From: Gossypium raimondii
Lineage: Eukaryota > Streptophyta > Magnoliopsida > Malvales > Malvaceae
DNA: 64,000 nt
Reading direction: 5' to 3'
Assembly (NCBI RefSeq): GCF_025698545.1
Contig: NC_068575.1
Span: 50,973,980-51,037,979 of the forward strand
This document shows positions 24,972 through 38,044 of the stretch, one piece after another; position 1 is the first letter of the stretch; each line of letters begins with the position of its first letter. Under the pieces are notes generated by a model. It was not told the DNA's origin, ran no database searches, and saw only the letters and a program-made list of their open reading frames with translations. The position numbers and the translations under genes are program-made.

Positions 24972-26611
24972 TCACGGTTCATCTTTTTCCACTGAAGCCA
25001 TCTCCTCCTTGTCAGATACCATTATCTCATTACAATGTGATTCTTGGCTCTTGTTGTAAGACTGCTCTCTGTCCTTGCCCCACAACAGGAAGTATAGGCC
25101 AATGATAACGAGGAATCCACCTATAATGCTGAATGATCAAGTAAAAGTAAAGAGGTGTGTTTATATTTCTTTTTGCAAGTTTAAATTGTAAATTTGAGTT
25201 TTACATTTTACCTGCCTGTGTATAGTCATTCACCAAGAACTAGATATGCTAGAACCACCACCATAACTGTTTGAAGAGAGTTAAACATGGCGACAAACAC
25301 CGGTCCTTTCTCTTTCATGCACCAAATTTGAAGGCAGACAAAAACAGCAGAGCATATTCCCTGGAATTTTTAGTTTTCATCCTACCAGGCTTAGGACATG
25401 AATTGTGAATGAATGGATTTAAACTGGTTTTGAGAGCCATGGAATTACTTACAGAATATGTAATGGACCAGAAATTAACTTGAACATTTTGATTGACCAT
25501 GCTGATGCCTTGTGCTGTAAGCACACTGCAAAGACTGCCGATTGTGCTCCCCCGATACCGTTCATCCATGCTGCTAGTGAAACTTGTGTTGGATATTTCT
25601 TCAAAGTAATTGCCTAAACATTTTCAGGGATCAACTCCTTAGTTATTTTGTACACTAACATTTTAGTACATGGCATCATTAGAAGTTACTACTAATTGAT
25701 TACCTGCAGAATGTACCATATGGCCCATGTTATGCAACTCGCCACTGTCAGAATAGGTCCTTTCACCCAGTTCTCATGAACCGAACCCGAATGCCTGTTT
25801 ATGTGAACTATAGCAGCTGACAACCTTTGCACTGCAGGCCCTTTGTACAAAGTGATGGTAGTTACCCCTGCAAGGGATATTAAGGTTCCAAGGATTTTAG
25901 CCATCCCACGAGGGTTCTTTACATTGACAACCTCCATCCTGCACCGCAAACGTAAAGGACATTGTTTATGAAAATCTCTTTTAAACTGTTCATTTATAAA
26001 GGTTTAACGAAAGAGGCACTGAGGCAGTGCATATATAGAGTTTTACACTCTACCTGAGTATGACGGCAATTATAAAAGTCCAGGAAGGAATAGTGTTGAA
26101 CAGAGTTGCAACGAATGTCGGAGAAGTGTATTTCAAACTTGCAAAGTGCAAGTTAAGGGATGAACAGATTCTGTTTTTATCATCAAGGGGACAAAATAAG
26201 GAACAAACGTTATAATTCAAACTCTTTGAATCAAATTGGCATTAACTAGAGGTAGATGGACGTTTATAATTTACTCTACCCTATGAGAGAAAGCAAAAAG
26301 AACTCCGAAAACAGTCGAAACGTAAGGTTTGGCCTTGAATTTCTGCAAGACAGAAGAACCCGTAGAATTTACAGTCTCATAAACACAGTTTAAACCAGTG
26401 TTGGTATAACAAACCTCTCAAGAAAATAGGCAAAAGGAAACATGAGGCAGGCAGATAGGCAAAATCGGTAAGTGACATATATATGTGGATTCAGCCCTTG
26501 ACTGAAGGCAGCTTCAGTAAAGAAATACACAATTGCATAACCGATCTGAGTCAGAAACATGATTAGATGAGGCTTATATCTTTCCAAGGTTGCCATGAAT
26601 GTGCAGGCCAT
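24972..26611 (-). pseudogene. WAT1-related transporter, recently broken copy C
   Basis: All seven exons and their splice sites are preserved on the minus strand: 26611-26415, 26342-26280, 26170-26054, 25938-25704, 25613-25453, 25360-25212 and 25128-24972. Exons 2 and 3 equal those of copy B in length (63 and 117). Exon 5 is 161 nt against 162 in copy B. One base is lost near 25470, between KMF and WSITY, which shifts the frame. In exon 6 the conserved GEK reads GAA TGA, a stop. Signatures still visible are EAAFSQGLNPHIYVTYRF, YTSPTFVATLF, PRGMAKILGTLISLAG and MKEKGPVFVAMFN. The first in-frame ATG is at 26611; a TTGCAG just upstream could be a splice acceptor for a lost first exon. Either lesion alone would remove the last helices. 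Confidence 0.87.
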
Positions 26612-27605
26612 GTATCCCCTTGCTTTCTGCAATGATAATTACAGTTTTTTTTTTTTTTTACTTTTTCTGTTAACTTGTGCTTAGTGCAGGAAATGCATCT
26701 ATAATAATACCAAATGGAGTAGTAATCAATGTTCTGTACCACAAAAAGATTTTGGGAAAGGACTGACCAAAGTGGAAAGTGTGTTTATTGAAACAGTAGA
26801 GATTTGTATCATTTTCACCATCTTTGTTATTACTCCTTTTTCCAAATTCACAAGCCCTTTTCATTACAGTTTTAAAGTTTGGGCCATGGTGACAAATATG
26901 CTCAACTTGTTACTCATGTTCTAATATGTGTCGGACACGAATACTTTAAATAAAATGAAAAGCGTGGTTGAGGGTGTGAAAATCTTGGAAAGTGAACTTT
27001 GCAAATGTTCCAGTGATACTGAATGTATTATTCGCTGGAGGGATTGGCGTTTGTGGAATCTGATTACCTGTTATCCTCAGATACTTAAACAAGAAAGTAG
27101 GAATAATTTTGCAAGTTGGAGCACCGATTAAGCGCAATAATAACTTGAAATTAAATATTCTTCTTGCTGTTTAGTCTTTTCTTCCCCTCCATTATTTTGG
27201 AGCAGAAAAGTGGGAGTGAGACAATCTTTGGTGCTTCCAATCACTGCCTTTTACTCTGTTTAAATTAGTTTCATCTTTTGATAACCGAACAATGTTTCTC
27301 AATTATTTTATACACAAAAAAAGAGACCTGCATCAGAAAGTAATGCTATTATGCATCAGATTTAACTTTTTATAGGAATATGAGTTATATAAAACCCTTT
27401 TCATCACATTTCATTATACACCAAACCATAAATATGATAAATAGCAGAATCAGCATTGCGGTGGAATGAGCAAGCTCCGAATCCTCCCCTGAGTCATCTC
27501 CATGTTGGATTCCTCTAGGTTCTAGAAGAGGATCCTAATGGAAGTCAATCCCAGTTTTTTTAGGTCTTTGCAGAGTGGGAGCATTACTTGCCATGTAGTC
27601 AGCCA
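26612..27605. other. Upstream region of WAT1 copy C
   Basis: AT-rich, with a poly-T run near 26647. There is no supported gene; the short frames here have no family features. Confidence 0.5.
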
Positions 27606-27610
27606 TGAAA

Positions 27611-27661
27611 GTTACCAATAAAATAAGCGAAAGGAAGCATCACAACTCCAGCTTATAGCCA
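27611..27661 (-). pseudogene. Relic of a fourth WAT1-related copy (exon 1 fragment)
   Basis: The minus strand reads AGVVMLPFAYF, matching AGLLMFPLAYF at the end of exon 1 in copy B. The frame is broken on both sides and no further exons were found. It extends the tandem cluster by one lost member. Confidence 0.6.
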
Positions 27662-28500
27662 CTCATAATGTATTGATTAAGATTCGGACTTGGGATGGAA
27701 ATTAAAGACTAGTTGGAGATCAAAATTGATGCTCCGAGATACCAAAATACAATGTAAAAAAAACATATTTTGATGCTTAGAAAATGCAACGAATCCTGTT
27801 TGTCTTTCAGATTATGGGAAGAAGTGTTAAAGGAGGTTTCAACTTGGCCATTCTGGCTTTGTTGTTTTTTCACTATGTGTGGCATCTGAACATAAATCTG
27901 TTTCCCCAAAATAAAATATAAGTGGATGTCTCCATCTTCCAGTTCTTGAAAGAATCGCATTCCTCTGTTTCCTGCGAGAGTATGAGTGAGATTTCATGTT
28001 TCCATTTCTACCAATGAATATGATCATCACCATCATCATCATCATCAAAGATATTAAATTCTTATACGCGGCTCGGCTGAATTCCATTATCAGTACATGG
28101 AACTCACAGTGTCGCACATATCCTGCTTTCTAGGAGTGCATTTGAAAATTGTATTAACCCTGATGTTGAACGGGATCTGTTTAAAAGAATATTTGAGCCC
28201 CAAATTTATATACTAATTGATTTTGCAGCAAGTTGTTTCTAAGTGAATCAGTTCCTGGAAAACTATGAGAAATATTGTTTATTCCTACAAAAGTACGAAA
28301 CCTTGAATAGAATTATTTGACTTTTATTTCTTTCAGTAATTTCGTAATTGTATTATTGATATTCTTTTTTTTATAAATAGAATTATCATTGATTTATGAT
28401 AATGAACTAAGCCCAGTTCTATTCATGACCATAAACCCTTACCTTCTGGACTTAGGCCTACGTGTACACCTTGGTAACCTAAAGCCATTAAATCAGCCTT
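27662..28500. other. Intergenic spacer
   Basis: No gene recognised. A short (ATC)n run lies near 28025-28050 (CATCACCATCATCATCATC). Confidence 0.45.
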
Positions 28501-28880
28501 ATTACAGGTTAAAAGTAATCATAATCTCTTAGAAATTAAATGATATTTGTTAAAAATTTTCATTTTAATCATATAAATAAAAAATTTACAATTTAAACAC
28601 ATCTTAAATGAAAATCTCACATGAATTTTAAAAATTAAATCTAGTATTTAAATTTCTATTTCAACTTTCGTTTCTAAACCAAAACCAATAAAATTGAAAC
28701 ACATAGCTTTAGCTTTGGTTTCTTTGTTTCACCATCGTCACCATCCTTTGTCATCCCTGCAACATCAGTTGAAACCCCATGTCCCCATCATTATCTTCTT
28801 CTCCAACACCAGCCTCCTCTGACAACCGTTTCTATATATGCTTCTCTAATTGCTTCTCCACCGTCAACCGCTACTCCTCC

Positions 28881-28885
28881 ATCTT
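28881..28885 (+). repeat. Target-site duplication ATCTT, left (Copia)
   Basis: ATCTT precedes the TG of the left LTR. The same five bases follow the CA of the right LTR at 40100-40104. Confidence 0.9.
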
Positions 28886-29349
28886 TGTTGGTGTTTTTGA
28901 ATAAAAAGAAGAACAAGTGCTTTGTAACACCCTAAACCCGGCTTGGACGTCCAACTCAAATTTTGGGAGTTATCTCATCAGTTATCGTCACACAACAACA
29001 CAATAAAGTTAAACCATGCTTCATAACACATTCATCATAAAACAAATTAAGTATATGATCTTCTAGGTTCATCCTAATATAGTTATCGAAATCCTAATAT
29101 ACTACTTAAACAAAGGTAAACGCTTAACCGAGCATCCACTGCGCTGACCCGTTCAAGATTGGAGATTACCTAAAATCCAATCAAAACAAAATGAGTTGTG
29201 AACTCAGTGCGTAAAAGAAATTTAAGTTTATTCAATTAGTATTCATTTATAAAGTAGTTCCAAGTTCAGAGATTCGGTTCGGTACGGAATTATTTACAGC
29301 TCAGATTCAAAACAGATCAGTTGTATACAAATATTTATACATATGCAAA

Positions 29350-29380
<31 letters not shown>
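29350..29380. repeat. (TA)n microsatellite
   Basis: About fifteen AT dinucleotides inside the outer solo LTR. Confidence 0.9.
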
Positions 29381-29517
29381 TGCAGATATTCTTAAACCCA
29401 CACCATCTTCGATCATCCCAACACACCGTTAAGGACATTCAATGCCCATCCATCCCTACACACCACAAAGTGTCTATTTGACACGTTTACAGTAACACAG
29501 CTTAGCTGCTGGATCAT

Positions 29518-32264
29518 TGTAACACCCCCTAACCCCAAACCGTTGCCGAAACGGGGTTACGAGACATTACCAGACATATCAAACAGTTTACGAATAATTC
29601 ATAATAAAATAACAATTGTAATATAATTGTATAACTAAATCCATATAATAAACTTTTGAAGTTCAACACATGAATGAAAAAGTGAAATGAAACTCGTTCA
29701 AATACTCCGAGGTTTTTTTTTGTTTTTTTTTTTACAAAATTTCGGCAGCATTTCGGCTTATTTTTGCATAATACCTCCTGCAATTAAAACCATAGTATTT
29801 CCAATCTCAACCAATTCAACCGATTCATTTCACATTCTCAATTCCTATTCTAAATACCTTCTAATCAACTTAATCAACATAATGTCAATTTAAATTTAAC
29901 AATGTAATAAATTAAATAAAGATCGATAAACTTCTTTCATTATAATTCATAAACTTATACTACTAACATTTTTAATCATTCATACTAAAACATAATAACC
30001 TTTATACACATCCTATGTACATGCCACATTACCAAGGAAAATTATACATCACCAAAAGTTTGCTGAAGTCGGGTCTGGTTTTGGATGCTGGATCAGTACT
30101 TGACCTCTACAACCTGCGCACGGAAACAACCGTACGCTGAGTATGCATATACTCAGTGGTATCACTATAATTCAATTTATAATTAAATACATTAAATCAC
30201 ACACATACTTTTCATTACAATTATCACTACTAAGAAACAATTCAATCTTTTAATATTAGCAATTAATTATATATAAATATCATTCTTATTTCTTTATTTA
30301 AAATTTCACTCTTCACATATAATATATCATTCGAGATTAGTTTTATCAGTAAATTTATTTCATTTATCCCTATTAACTTGACTCGGACTCGGCGGATACA
30401 CGGATTCCAACCAAACACACCAAGAAAAGATGTCAGTAATTGTAATAAGAATCGATTCGACACACAAAGTGCCGAATCGGTAACGGTGATAATGATAACA
30501 ATATTCGACACACGGTGCCGAACCGATAACGATATGATAACATATTCGGCACATAAGTGCCTAATCGGTAAGCCGGCAAATACCCCGTACTCTTCCATAT
30601 CCTATGGCATGCCAACTATATCCGACTAGCCCGACTAGTTAATAGGGTATTTAATTCACTTTTCAAAGATAAATTTCCATCTTAATTCAAGATCAATTAT
30701 AATTCCTTAATTCAATCGGTTTCACAAGTATTACAGTAATTCTTTACTTGATAATTTCACAATTCAATGCATTATGCATAACAATATTCATATTTTCACA
30801 ATTCACTCAAGAATCAAGACAATATTCAAGATTCCATAATTGGTTCAAGATCGGTTTCAATTTCATTACTACATTATAAATTTATTATTTATTAAACATT
30901 TACCTTAAAATACTTACCACACATAATTAGCAAATTAAACACTTAATAATAATAAAGTTTGAATTATAGTGATACAAACCGTAATTCTCGTGTCTATTCC
31001 TCGTCTACTTTTTCCTTTCCTTTCCTCGTGGATGCCTCGGTGCAATATTAGCTACTGAAAAAAATAATAATTTATACTATTAATTACAGCACTAATTATA
31101 ATAAATAATTAAATTTCTATTCAATTTCTTCCTTATTCTCAATTTAATCCTAATTAAATTCACTTACTTTCCTAATTCAATTCACACTCTATTTCTATTC
31201 AAACTTCATCCAAACTCAAATTTAATTATCAAAATTTCAGCATATTTTCCAAATTTCGAATTTTCCTCAATTTAGTCCCTAAAACATAAAACTTATAGTT
31301 TCTTTTACAATTTAATCCCTTTTCAATTCTAACTTAAAATTCATGCTATTTAATCCCTAATTCATCTCTTTTGTTCAACATAAACTATACTTGAAAACCT
31401 ATGAACTTACAAAACATCAACTTAATCCCATCAAAACTTTGTTTTAAAGCTTTTAAAACATTAGAATTAAGAGAAAAGGGCTAATTTGACTTACCAAATT
31501 AAATTTCAAGCTTCAAAACCCTATTTTCCTTTTTCTTCTTTTTCTTCTTTCTCCCTGTTTCTCCCCTGTTTCGTCTCTTCTATTCTGTTTCTTTCCTTTC
31601 TTTTGCTTTGTTTTTATTTCATTTTATTTCATTTACTTTATATTATATTAATTAATTATAAATATTACAAATGTATGTATTTTATTAGTACACTTGCATT
31701 AAATCATTACCATACACTTGTTTCAATCTAACTAACTTATCAAATAAAAATCTCATAATATTATTATTTAATTAACAATTATCTTTTACTAAATTTTCAA
31801 GTAAATAAATAAATATAATACACTTGTATTTTATTTTACCACACACTTGGCAAAATCATAATTTATTATTACCCAAAAATCTTATACTAATTATTTAATT
31901 ACTAAATATCTTTTAATTTAATAATAACTAATAACTAATAATAAATAATAAATATCATTAATTATATAATAAACAAATAAATTCTTAAATTTTATTTTAT
32001 GCCGCCTCAATCATTTTAAATGGCTTAATTGCTATTTTAGCCCTTTTTACTTTCTTTTAATCTATGATTAGATTTTCACTTCTATTGTAATTTAATCCCT
32101 TTTGCTAATTACTCTTAATTGAGCCAAATTCACCTATCTAAAACCTAATTAAACACACAACTAATCTCGTAAGTATTTCTAATAATTATTTATGACTCAG
32201 TTTACTAAGACGGAGGCCCGATAATACACACTTTTCTGGTGCCCACGGATTTTGGGTCGTTACA
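29518..32264 (+). mobile_element. Inner solo LTR nested in the TGCTT solo LTR
   Basis: Starts TGTAACACCCCCTAACCCC and ends TTTTGGGTCGTTACA. It is flanked by perfect duplications ATCAT (29513-29517 and 32265-32269). Length is 2747 bp with no internal region. It is the youngest layer at this spot: solo LTR in solo LTR in Copia LTR in the inverted-repeat arm. Confidence 0.95.
30435..30580 (+). repeat. Three degenerate ~60-bp repeats in the inner solo LTR
   Basis: Units contain (A/T)TCG(A/G)CACA...GTGCC(G/T)AA(T/C)CG(G/A)TAA, near 30450, 30505 and 30545. Each holds a small GGCAC/GTGCC inverted core. Confidence 0.7.
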
Positions 32265-32529
32265 ATCATAATGCGTCAAAGCACCAGAATCAAAACTATT
32301 TACATAGTGGTTGCAAAGCAGATTACTTCCTTCTTCATAACATCCCAACCCATGCAAATGCAGAGTGCAATTGTCCACAATACACTTACAATTAAAATAA
32401 TCATATATCTGTTACAGAATATCAGAGAGTTCTCATTCAATCAAATTCAAATCATTCATACAATGGGGAAATCATTATCAATCATAAACCATATTTACAG
32501 CCTCAAAAACGGGTTTCGAACCTCTTTTA

Positions 32530-32900
32530 TAATGCCACATGGCCTGGACACACGGCCATGTCCTTGCCCGTGTGGCTCACATGGCCTGGGCACACTCCCA
32601 TGCCCTCTATTCGTGTGGTTTTAACATGTAAATAGAGAGTTACACGGCTTGGACACACGATCGTGTCCTTACCTGTGTGACTTACACGGCCTGGGCACAC
32701 GTCCGTGTGCTTACCCGTGTGGCTCTAAGTCATAAATAGCGAGTTACATGCCCGTGTCCCATGCCTGTGTGAATCATATACCAACATGGCCACACATGAC
32801 TTGGACACACGTCCGTGTGCCAGCCCATGTGGCTCCAATTCGATGAACAGTGAGTTACACGGCCGATCACACGGCCTACCACACACCCGTGTGGCGTCGA
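32530..32900 (+). repeat. ACACGG/CCGTGT degenerate tandem array
   Basis: Repeated CACGGCCTGGGCACACG and CCGTGTGGCT motifs with imperfect spacing. It belongs to the outer solo LTR. Confidence 0.8.
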
Positions 32901-33507
32901 CAGCCACCATTTTCGGTGACCCAAAACTTACAAAATTAAGGTTTCTGGTACACACCTGGTTTCGTTTTGACGGGGAAACAACACGGAGACTACTTAGAAC
33001 CTAATTAATCATTCAACAACCAATTACACCATCAATTTCAATATTTAGCAAAATTAACCTACCGCTAAGATTATGTCTGAAAACTCGACGCAATTCCAAC
33101 TCAATTCGTACACTCACTTCGCATGAAATAGAAGAAAATAAACTAACACGGTGGATTAACGTCCCTTGTAATATCCTTGCCTAAACAAAGTAACCAATCG
33201 AATGTTTAACAGAACGTCAAGTAAACGAGCAAAATCTCGCTTCGACAGAAAAGTGCTAACACAACGGAATCGCAAACGAAAGAAAATCACAGCGGAACTT
33301 ACTCAATATCAACCTTATAGGCAGCAAGACTTCCCAATTCACATAAAATCGATTGCAGGAAAAAAGAAAAATAAAAGAAGGAAGAACAGAAAAAAAAAAC
33401 AAGAACTAAGATTTTCAAAAAATAAAAGAACGATAACATTTTCTTAGAATGTTTTAAAATAACCACCATCCATTCCGGAATTTGCGAAAAATATATTTCC
33501 TAATGCA

Positions 33508-33582
33508 TACGATGGGGTTCGAACTCGAAACTAGACATAATACAGACAGATGCTTAACCAGTGAACCAACAGGCTCATTCTT
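33508..33582 (-). other. tRNA-like sequence with A-box and B-box motifs in the LTR
   Basis: The minus strand reads TTGGTTCACTGGTTAAGC, similar to a tRNA D-arm and A box. Some 30 bases later comes GAGTTCGAACCCC, a good B box. A full cloverleaf was not convincing, so this is a tRNA-derived relic and not a tRNA gene. Confidence 0.45.
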
Positions 33583-34159
33583 GTCATTGATTTCCCCAGA
33601 ATTGCACTTAACCACCTAACACATAGATAAGAGTTGTTTAAAAATAACAAAAAATTTAGTAACACAACTCGGACTCCAGACCTTAAACACAAAAACAGAG
33701 CACAAAACTAGAGATATATGATTTTAATTATTGCAGATTCTCACAATTAAACTATTAAATTTTTGGGGCGTTACATGCTTGTTTTAGGACCAAAACAGAG
33801 AAGAAAAATGGCTGAAAAAATTTCATCATACATAGATGTCAATTGAAGCTTACATATAAACAAGCAATCAACTTGAGTAAAAAAAAATCACCTAATACTT
33901 ACCTAACACCACGAACACATCTTAAAACTCATAAAACTAAACTTGTGCACATAGATAAGCTGATTTAATCAAGTCAATCGACACCTAATCACAACAAACA
34001 TCTTACTAACTTAGGTCATATGTAACTAAGTAACAAAAAAACAACTAAAGACATCATGTTGTCGTGCTGCAACATGCATGCAACAAAAAAAAAACAGACT
34101 TGCAACATGCATGCAACAAAAAAAAACAGACTTAGCTGCATGTAAGTCATTTCTTAACA

Positions 34160-34690
34160 CTCCTTGGCTTTCATGCTGCAAACTCCCAGTTTGGCTCTTA
34201 AATTCTCGAACCTTACTGTCCCAAAAGGTTTTGTCAAGATGTATGCCAATTGATTTTCAAAACTACAATGAACCACCTTGATCTTATGTGATTGCTCCAC
34301 TTCTCTGACAAAATGAAACTTAATCTTGAAATGTTTAGTTTTACCATGAAACACTAGATTCTCTGCAATTGTAACAGCAGATTGATTGTCACATTTAATC
34401 TTTGTTGCTTCTCTTTGGTGCAAATTCAAATCAACCAAAAGTTTCCTCAGCTAAATAGCTTGATTAACAATTGTAGCAACTACAACATATTCAACCTCAA
34501 CTCCTGATTGAGCTACAATGGTCCAACAAAAAATAATTGATCCTAAGGTGAACATGTACCCTGAGGTACTTTTTATGTCATCAAAGGATCTAGCCCAATC
34601 ACTATTTGTAAAATCAACAAGTTTCATGTCATCAGCCTTGGTGAACTTGACTCCATAGCTTAGAGTCCCTTTGATGTATCTCAGAACTCT
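34160..34690 (-). pseudogene. Copia RNase H region
   Basis: The reading includes KCDNQSAVTIAENLVFHGKT and HFVREVEQ, typical of the Copia RNase H domain. The frame is broken near 34440 and 34690 by stops. It is the 3'-most part of pol, next to the purine tract and 3' LTR. Confidence 0.85.
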
Positions 34691-34699
34691 TTTTGCTAC

Positions 34700-35560
34700 T
34701 TAAAAGTGAGTCACATTACAACAATGCATGAATCTGGACAAAAGACTAACAGGAAATACAATATCAGGTCTTGAGGCTGTTAAATAGAGTAAACACCCTA
34801 CAAGGCTTCTATAATCAAATTCATTTACCCTTTCAAAATCACCTTGGCTCGTAAGTTTTTCACCAATAGCAACTGAAGTACTAGTTGTTTTGTAATTTTG
34901 CATGCAAAATTTGTTCAAGATCTTCAAGGCAAAAGCCTCCTGACTTATAAAAATGCCTTGCTGAGTTTGAGATACCTCCATACCAAGAAAGTAGGTTATT
35001 TCACCTAGATCAAACATTTCGAATACATTTTCTATTTGCCTTTTGAACTCAGCTAAAAATTCATCACTTCCATTAGTCTCTAGCATGTCATCCACATACA
35101 AGGAGACTATTAGAATAATTTCATCTCTAGCTTTCTTCACATATAAAGTTGGCTCACTGATGCTTCTTTCGAATCCCAAGCTTGACAAATAGTTGTCAAT
35201 TCTATCATACCAAGCCTTTGGAGCCTGTTTTAAGCTATACAAAGCCTTTTTAAGCTTGTACACTTTTGTTTCTTCACCAACCACCTTGAAACCATCTGGT
35301 TGTTCAACATATATCTCCTCCTTGAGGAATCCATTAATGAAGGCAAACTTCACATCAAGTTAATGTATCTTCCACTGCCTTTGAGCTGTCAAGGCAAGCA
35401 AAAGTTTTATGGTATCTAATCTTGCCACAGGTGCAAAGGTCTCAAAGTAGTCAAGTCCATACCTTTGGCTGAAACCCTTCACAACCAACATTGCCTTCAG
35501 CTTGTTTAAGGTGACATCAACATTGTGCTTGGCTTTAAACACCCATTTTACCCCTATGAC
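34700..35560 (-). pseudogene. Copia reverse transcriptase region
   Basis: Visible motifs are GFSQRYGLDYFETFAPVARL, FLKEEIYVEQPDGF, KLKKALYSLKQAPKAWYDR and the catalytic YVDD (in VSLYVDDM), then GEITYFLGMEVSQT and ASRPDIVF. A stop separates the first part (35360-35542) from the rest, so no intact enzyme is made. Confidence 0.9.
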
Positions 35561-36428
35561 TTTCTTGTGAACTGCCCTTTCAACTAGCTCTCAGGTTTGA
35601 TTATTGTGTACCATTTTCATTTCATCCAATATTGCTTTCTTCCAGCCTTGTAATGCTTCTGCTTCTTTATAACTGAATGGCTCAATAGCAGCTATGTCAG
35701 CCCTTTCATACACCTCACTAATTAATTTGGTTCCTTTAACAGGTAAATCATCAAAATCCATTTCTTGCTCAAACTGATCAGCTTCATTTCGCCAAGTGAA
35801 TAAATCTTCAGTAACATTTTTTGGCTCAGCTTTATCCCAGTTCCATGTTGACTTCTAATCAAACACTACACCCCTACTTACACAAACCTTGTAAGTTAAT
35901 GGATCAAGTATTCTGTAGCCCTTCTTGACACTGCTATAGCCCAAAAAGATTCCAGATTAAGCCTTATTTATTTGTCCCTATTAATAGTAAGAACATGTGC
36001 ATAACAGATACAACCAAATATTTTTAAATGTGCAACTAAAAGTTTGAATCCAAACTAGGCTTCAAAGGGAGTTTTTTCCAGCAAGGCTTAGGTTGGTAGC
36101 TTGTTTTGAAGATAGACAGCAGTGATTACTGCTTCAGCCCAGAATTTTTTTTGCAAGTTTCTTTCAAACATGAGACATCTGGCCATATCCATCAGGGTTC
36201 GATTCTTTCTTTCACTAACACTATTTTGCTAAGGTGTATAGGTGTTGGTGAGTTGATGTTCAACCCTTGACTCTTCACAAAACTTTTGAAACAAATTAAA
36301 AGTGTACTCTGTCCTATTGTTTGACCTTACAATTCTGAGCTTGCAACCTGATTGAGTCTCAACTATTGCTTTGAACTTCCAAAATACAGAAACAACTTTT
36401 GACTTCATTTTGAAGAAATAAACCCAAT

Positions 36429-38044
36429 TGTCAAAACCAATTTTTATTTTGAAAAACGGGGTCGACTTGGATTTTGAAAAAAAATGAAAATGGGAGTCGC
36501 CATCGATCCTTTTTATTTAGGTGTGATCGGGTTACCTCAAAAAGTGGTTATTTTTAATAAGCAATTTTACTTTATTAAAATAATGATTTTGGCCCATGAA
36601 ATTCAGAAAAACGGGTTCGGACACAACGTATTGAATTCTCGATAATGAGCTTTTTATTTATGTTTTGGTTAAAGAGCATTCTCGATTATTCAGATTCAAC
36701 GAAAGAGTTGGAACCCAATACGTTAGGGCTCAATCTTCTCGAAGATTCCAAATACCGAGTATTGTCTTTACTTTTCAAAATTTTCTCTTTATACGAATTT
36801 GGGTAACAATTATATAATGGAGTAACAATTGTGATAATATAAATATAAATAGCATGATCAAGAACAACAACAATAATAATAATAATAATAATAATAAAAC
36901 AAATCAATCATGTATAACAATATCAAGTAAATAAACAAATAAAACCGAAACATTTAAAGAATATAATAATGATAATAATGGTCATGTGAATAAATAAATA
37001 AATAAACATCAAGTAAAGCAATAATAATAACAAAGAAAATAGATAAAATTATAAAATATAAAATATATATATGTACATATAAGAAATATATATATGTATG
37101 TGAATTATAAAAATTAAAAAATTAAAAATATGTATATACATATTTTAATATGTAAAAGAAATATAAGCATGTATATAAAATTAGGAAACATAGAAAATAT
37201 ATAAAAGTATGTGTATATATATATTTATAAAAATTAAAAATGTGTACGATATGTATATATTATAAAACGTATGTATGTATACATGCATATATATAACAAA
37301 ATTTGAAATTTAAAGGCATAAAAAGTAAATAATAATGATACAAGATTAATGATGCCAGATAATAGTATTAATAATATTAAAATAATTAATTTAATAATAA
37401 AAAATAACAAATAGAGGATTAAATAGCATCAATAATAAAAGACCAATGAATTTAAAACAAAGAGTATAAAATAAAAATATAAGGAAAAATAAAATGTAAA
37501 CAAATTTGAAAATAATGAATTTGAAAATGAATAAAAGGGAAAAAGAGATTTGAAATCAACAATATACAAATCAATAAATAAATTATACACAAATCAACAA
37601 AATAAGAACAAGCCACAGAAAATAAGAACACAAGAGAGAGAGAAATTTGAGTGAATACTCTTAAAAATTATTATTACTCCCCACTCCCCCCTTTACAATG
37701 AAGGGAGAGGCCTCTATTTATAGTTGAGCCTCCCCAAATCCAACGGTACAGATCAATTACATCAACGGCTAAGATTAAATGGTATCTACAAATTAAATCT
37801 CTAAGATTACAAAATCATATCTTCTAAGATTGCATATCATATCTATGATTGCATATATCATATCTAAGATTGCATATCCTTGAAGATTATGTTTCCATAA
37901 GCTTGTAGATGGACCTTCAACCTTTTCAAGTAATGGGTCATTCCGATCGGGCCAAATGATATAATTTTGTACTAGACTTAGACTTTGTTTTATTATTTTG
38001 GGTTTATTATTTTTTGTGAGCCCGGGCTAAAATTGGGTATTACA
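36429..38044 (-). mobile_element. Third solo LTR, inserted in the Copia integrase
   Basis: Read on the minus strand it starts TGTAATACCCAATTTTAGCC and ends TTGGTTTTGACA (1616 bp). The Copia integrase frame stops at DDYSRFC on one side and resumes at the residues WVYFFKMKS on the other, so the insertion point is precise. The expected 5-bp duplication is not perfect (CCAAT against CAACA), probably from later mutation. The interior is AT-rich and non-coding, with (AAT)n near 36870-36895. Confidence 0.8.

Larger units (their letters stand above)
28923..33775 (+). mobile_element. Solo LTR inserted in the Copia 3' LTR
   Basis: Starts TGTAACACCCTAAACCC and ends GGGGCGTTACA. It is flanked by perfect duplications TGCTT (28918-28922 and 33776-33780). 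Without the inner insertion it is about 2.1 kb. It carries ACACGG/CCGTGT repeats at 32530-32900 and a tRNA-like stretch near 33510-33580. Confidence 0.93.

Noticed and set aside
29687-29893. Hydrophobic frame in the inner solo LTR
   Set aside because: AT-rich LTR sequence with duplications at its borders; no transposon protein expected there.
33202-33447. Lys/Arg-rich 81-codon frame
   Set aside because: Lies in a solo LTR; the basic run comes from A-rich sequence and does not resemble a known protein.
33508-33582. Functional tRNA gene
   Set aside because: A and B boxes are present, but acceptor and anticodon stems do not pair convincingly; kept only as a tRNA-like relic.
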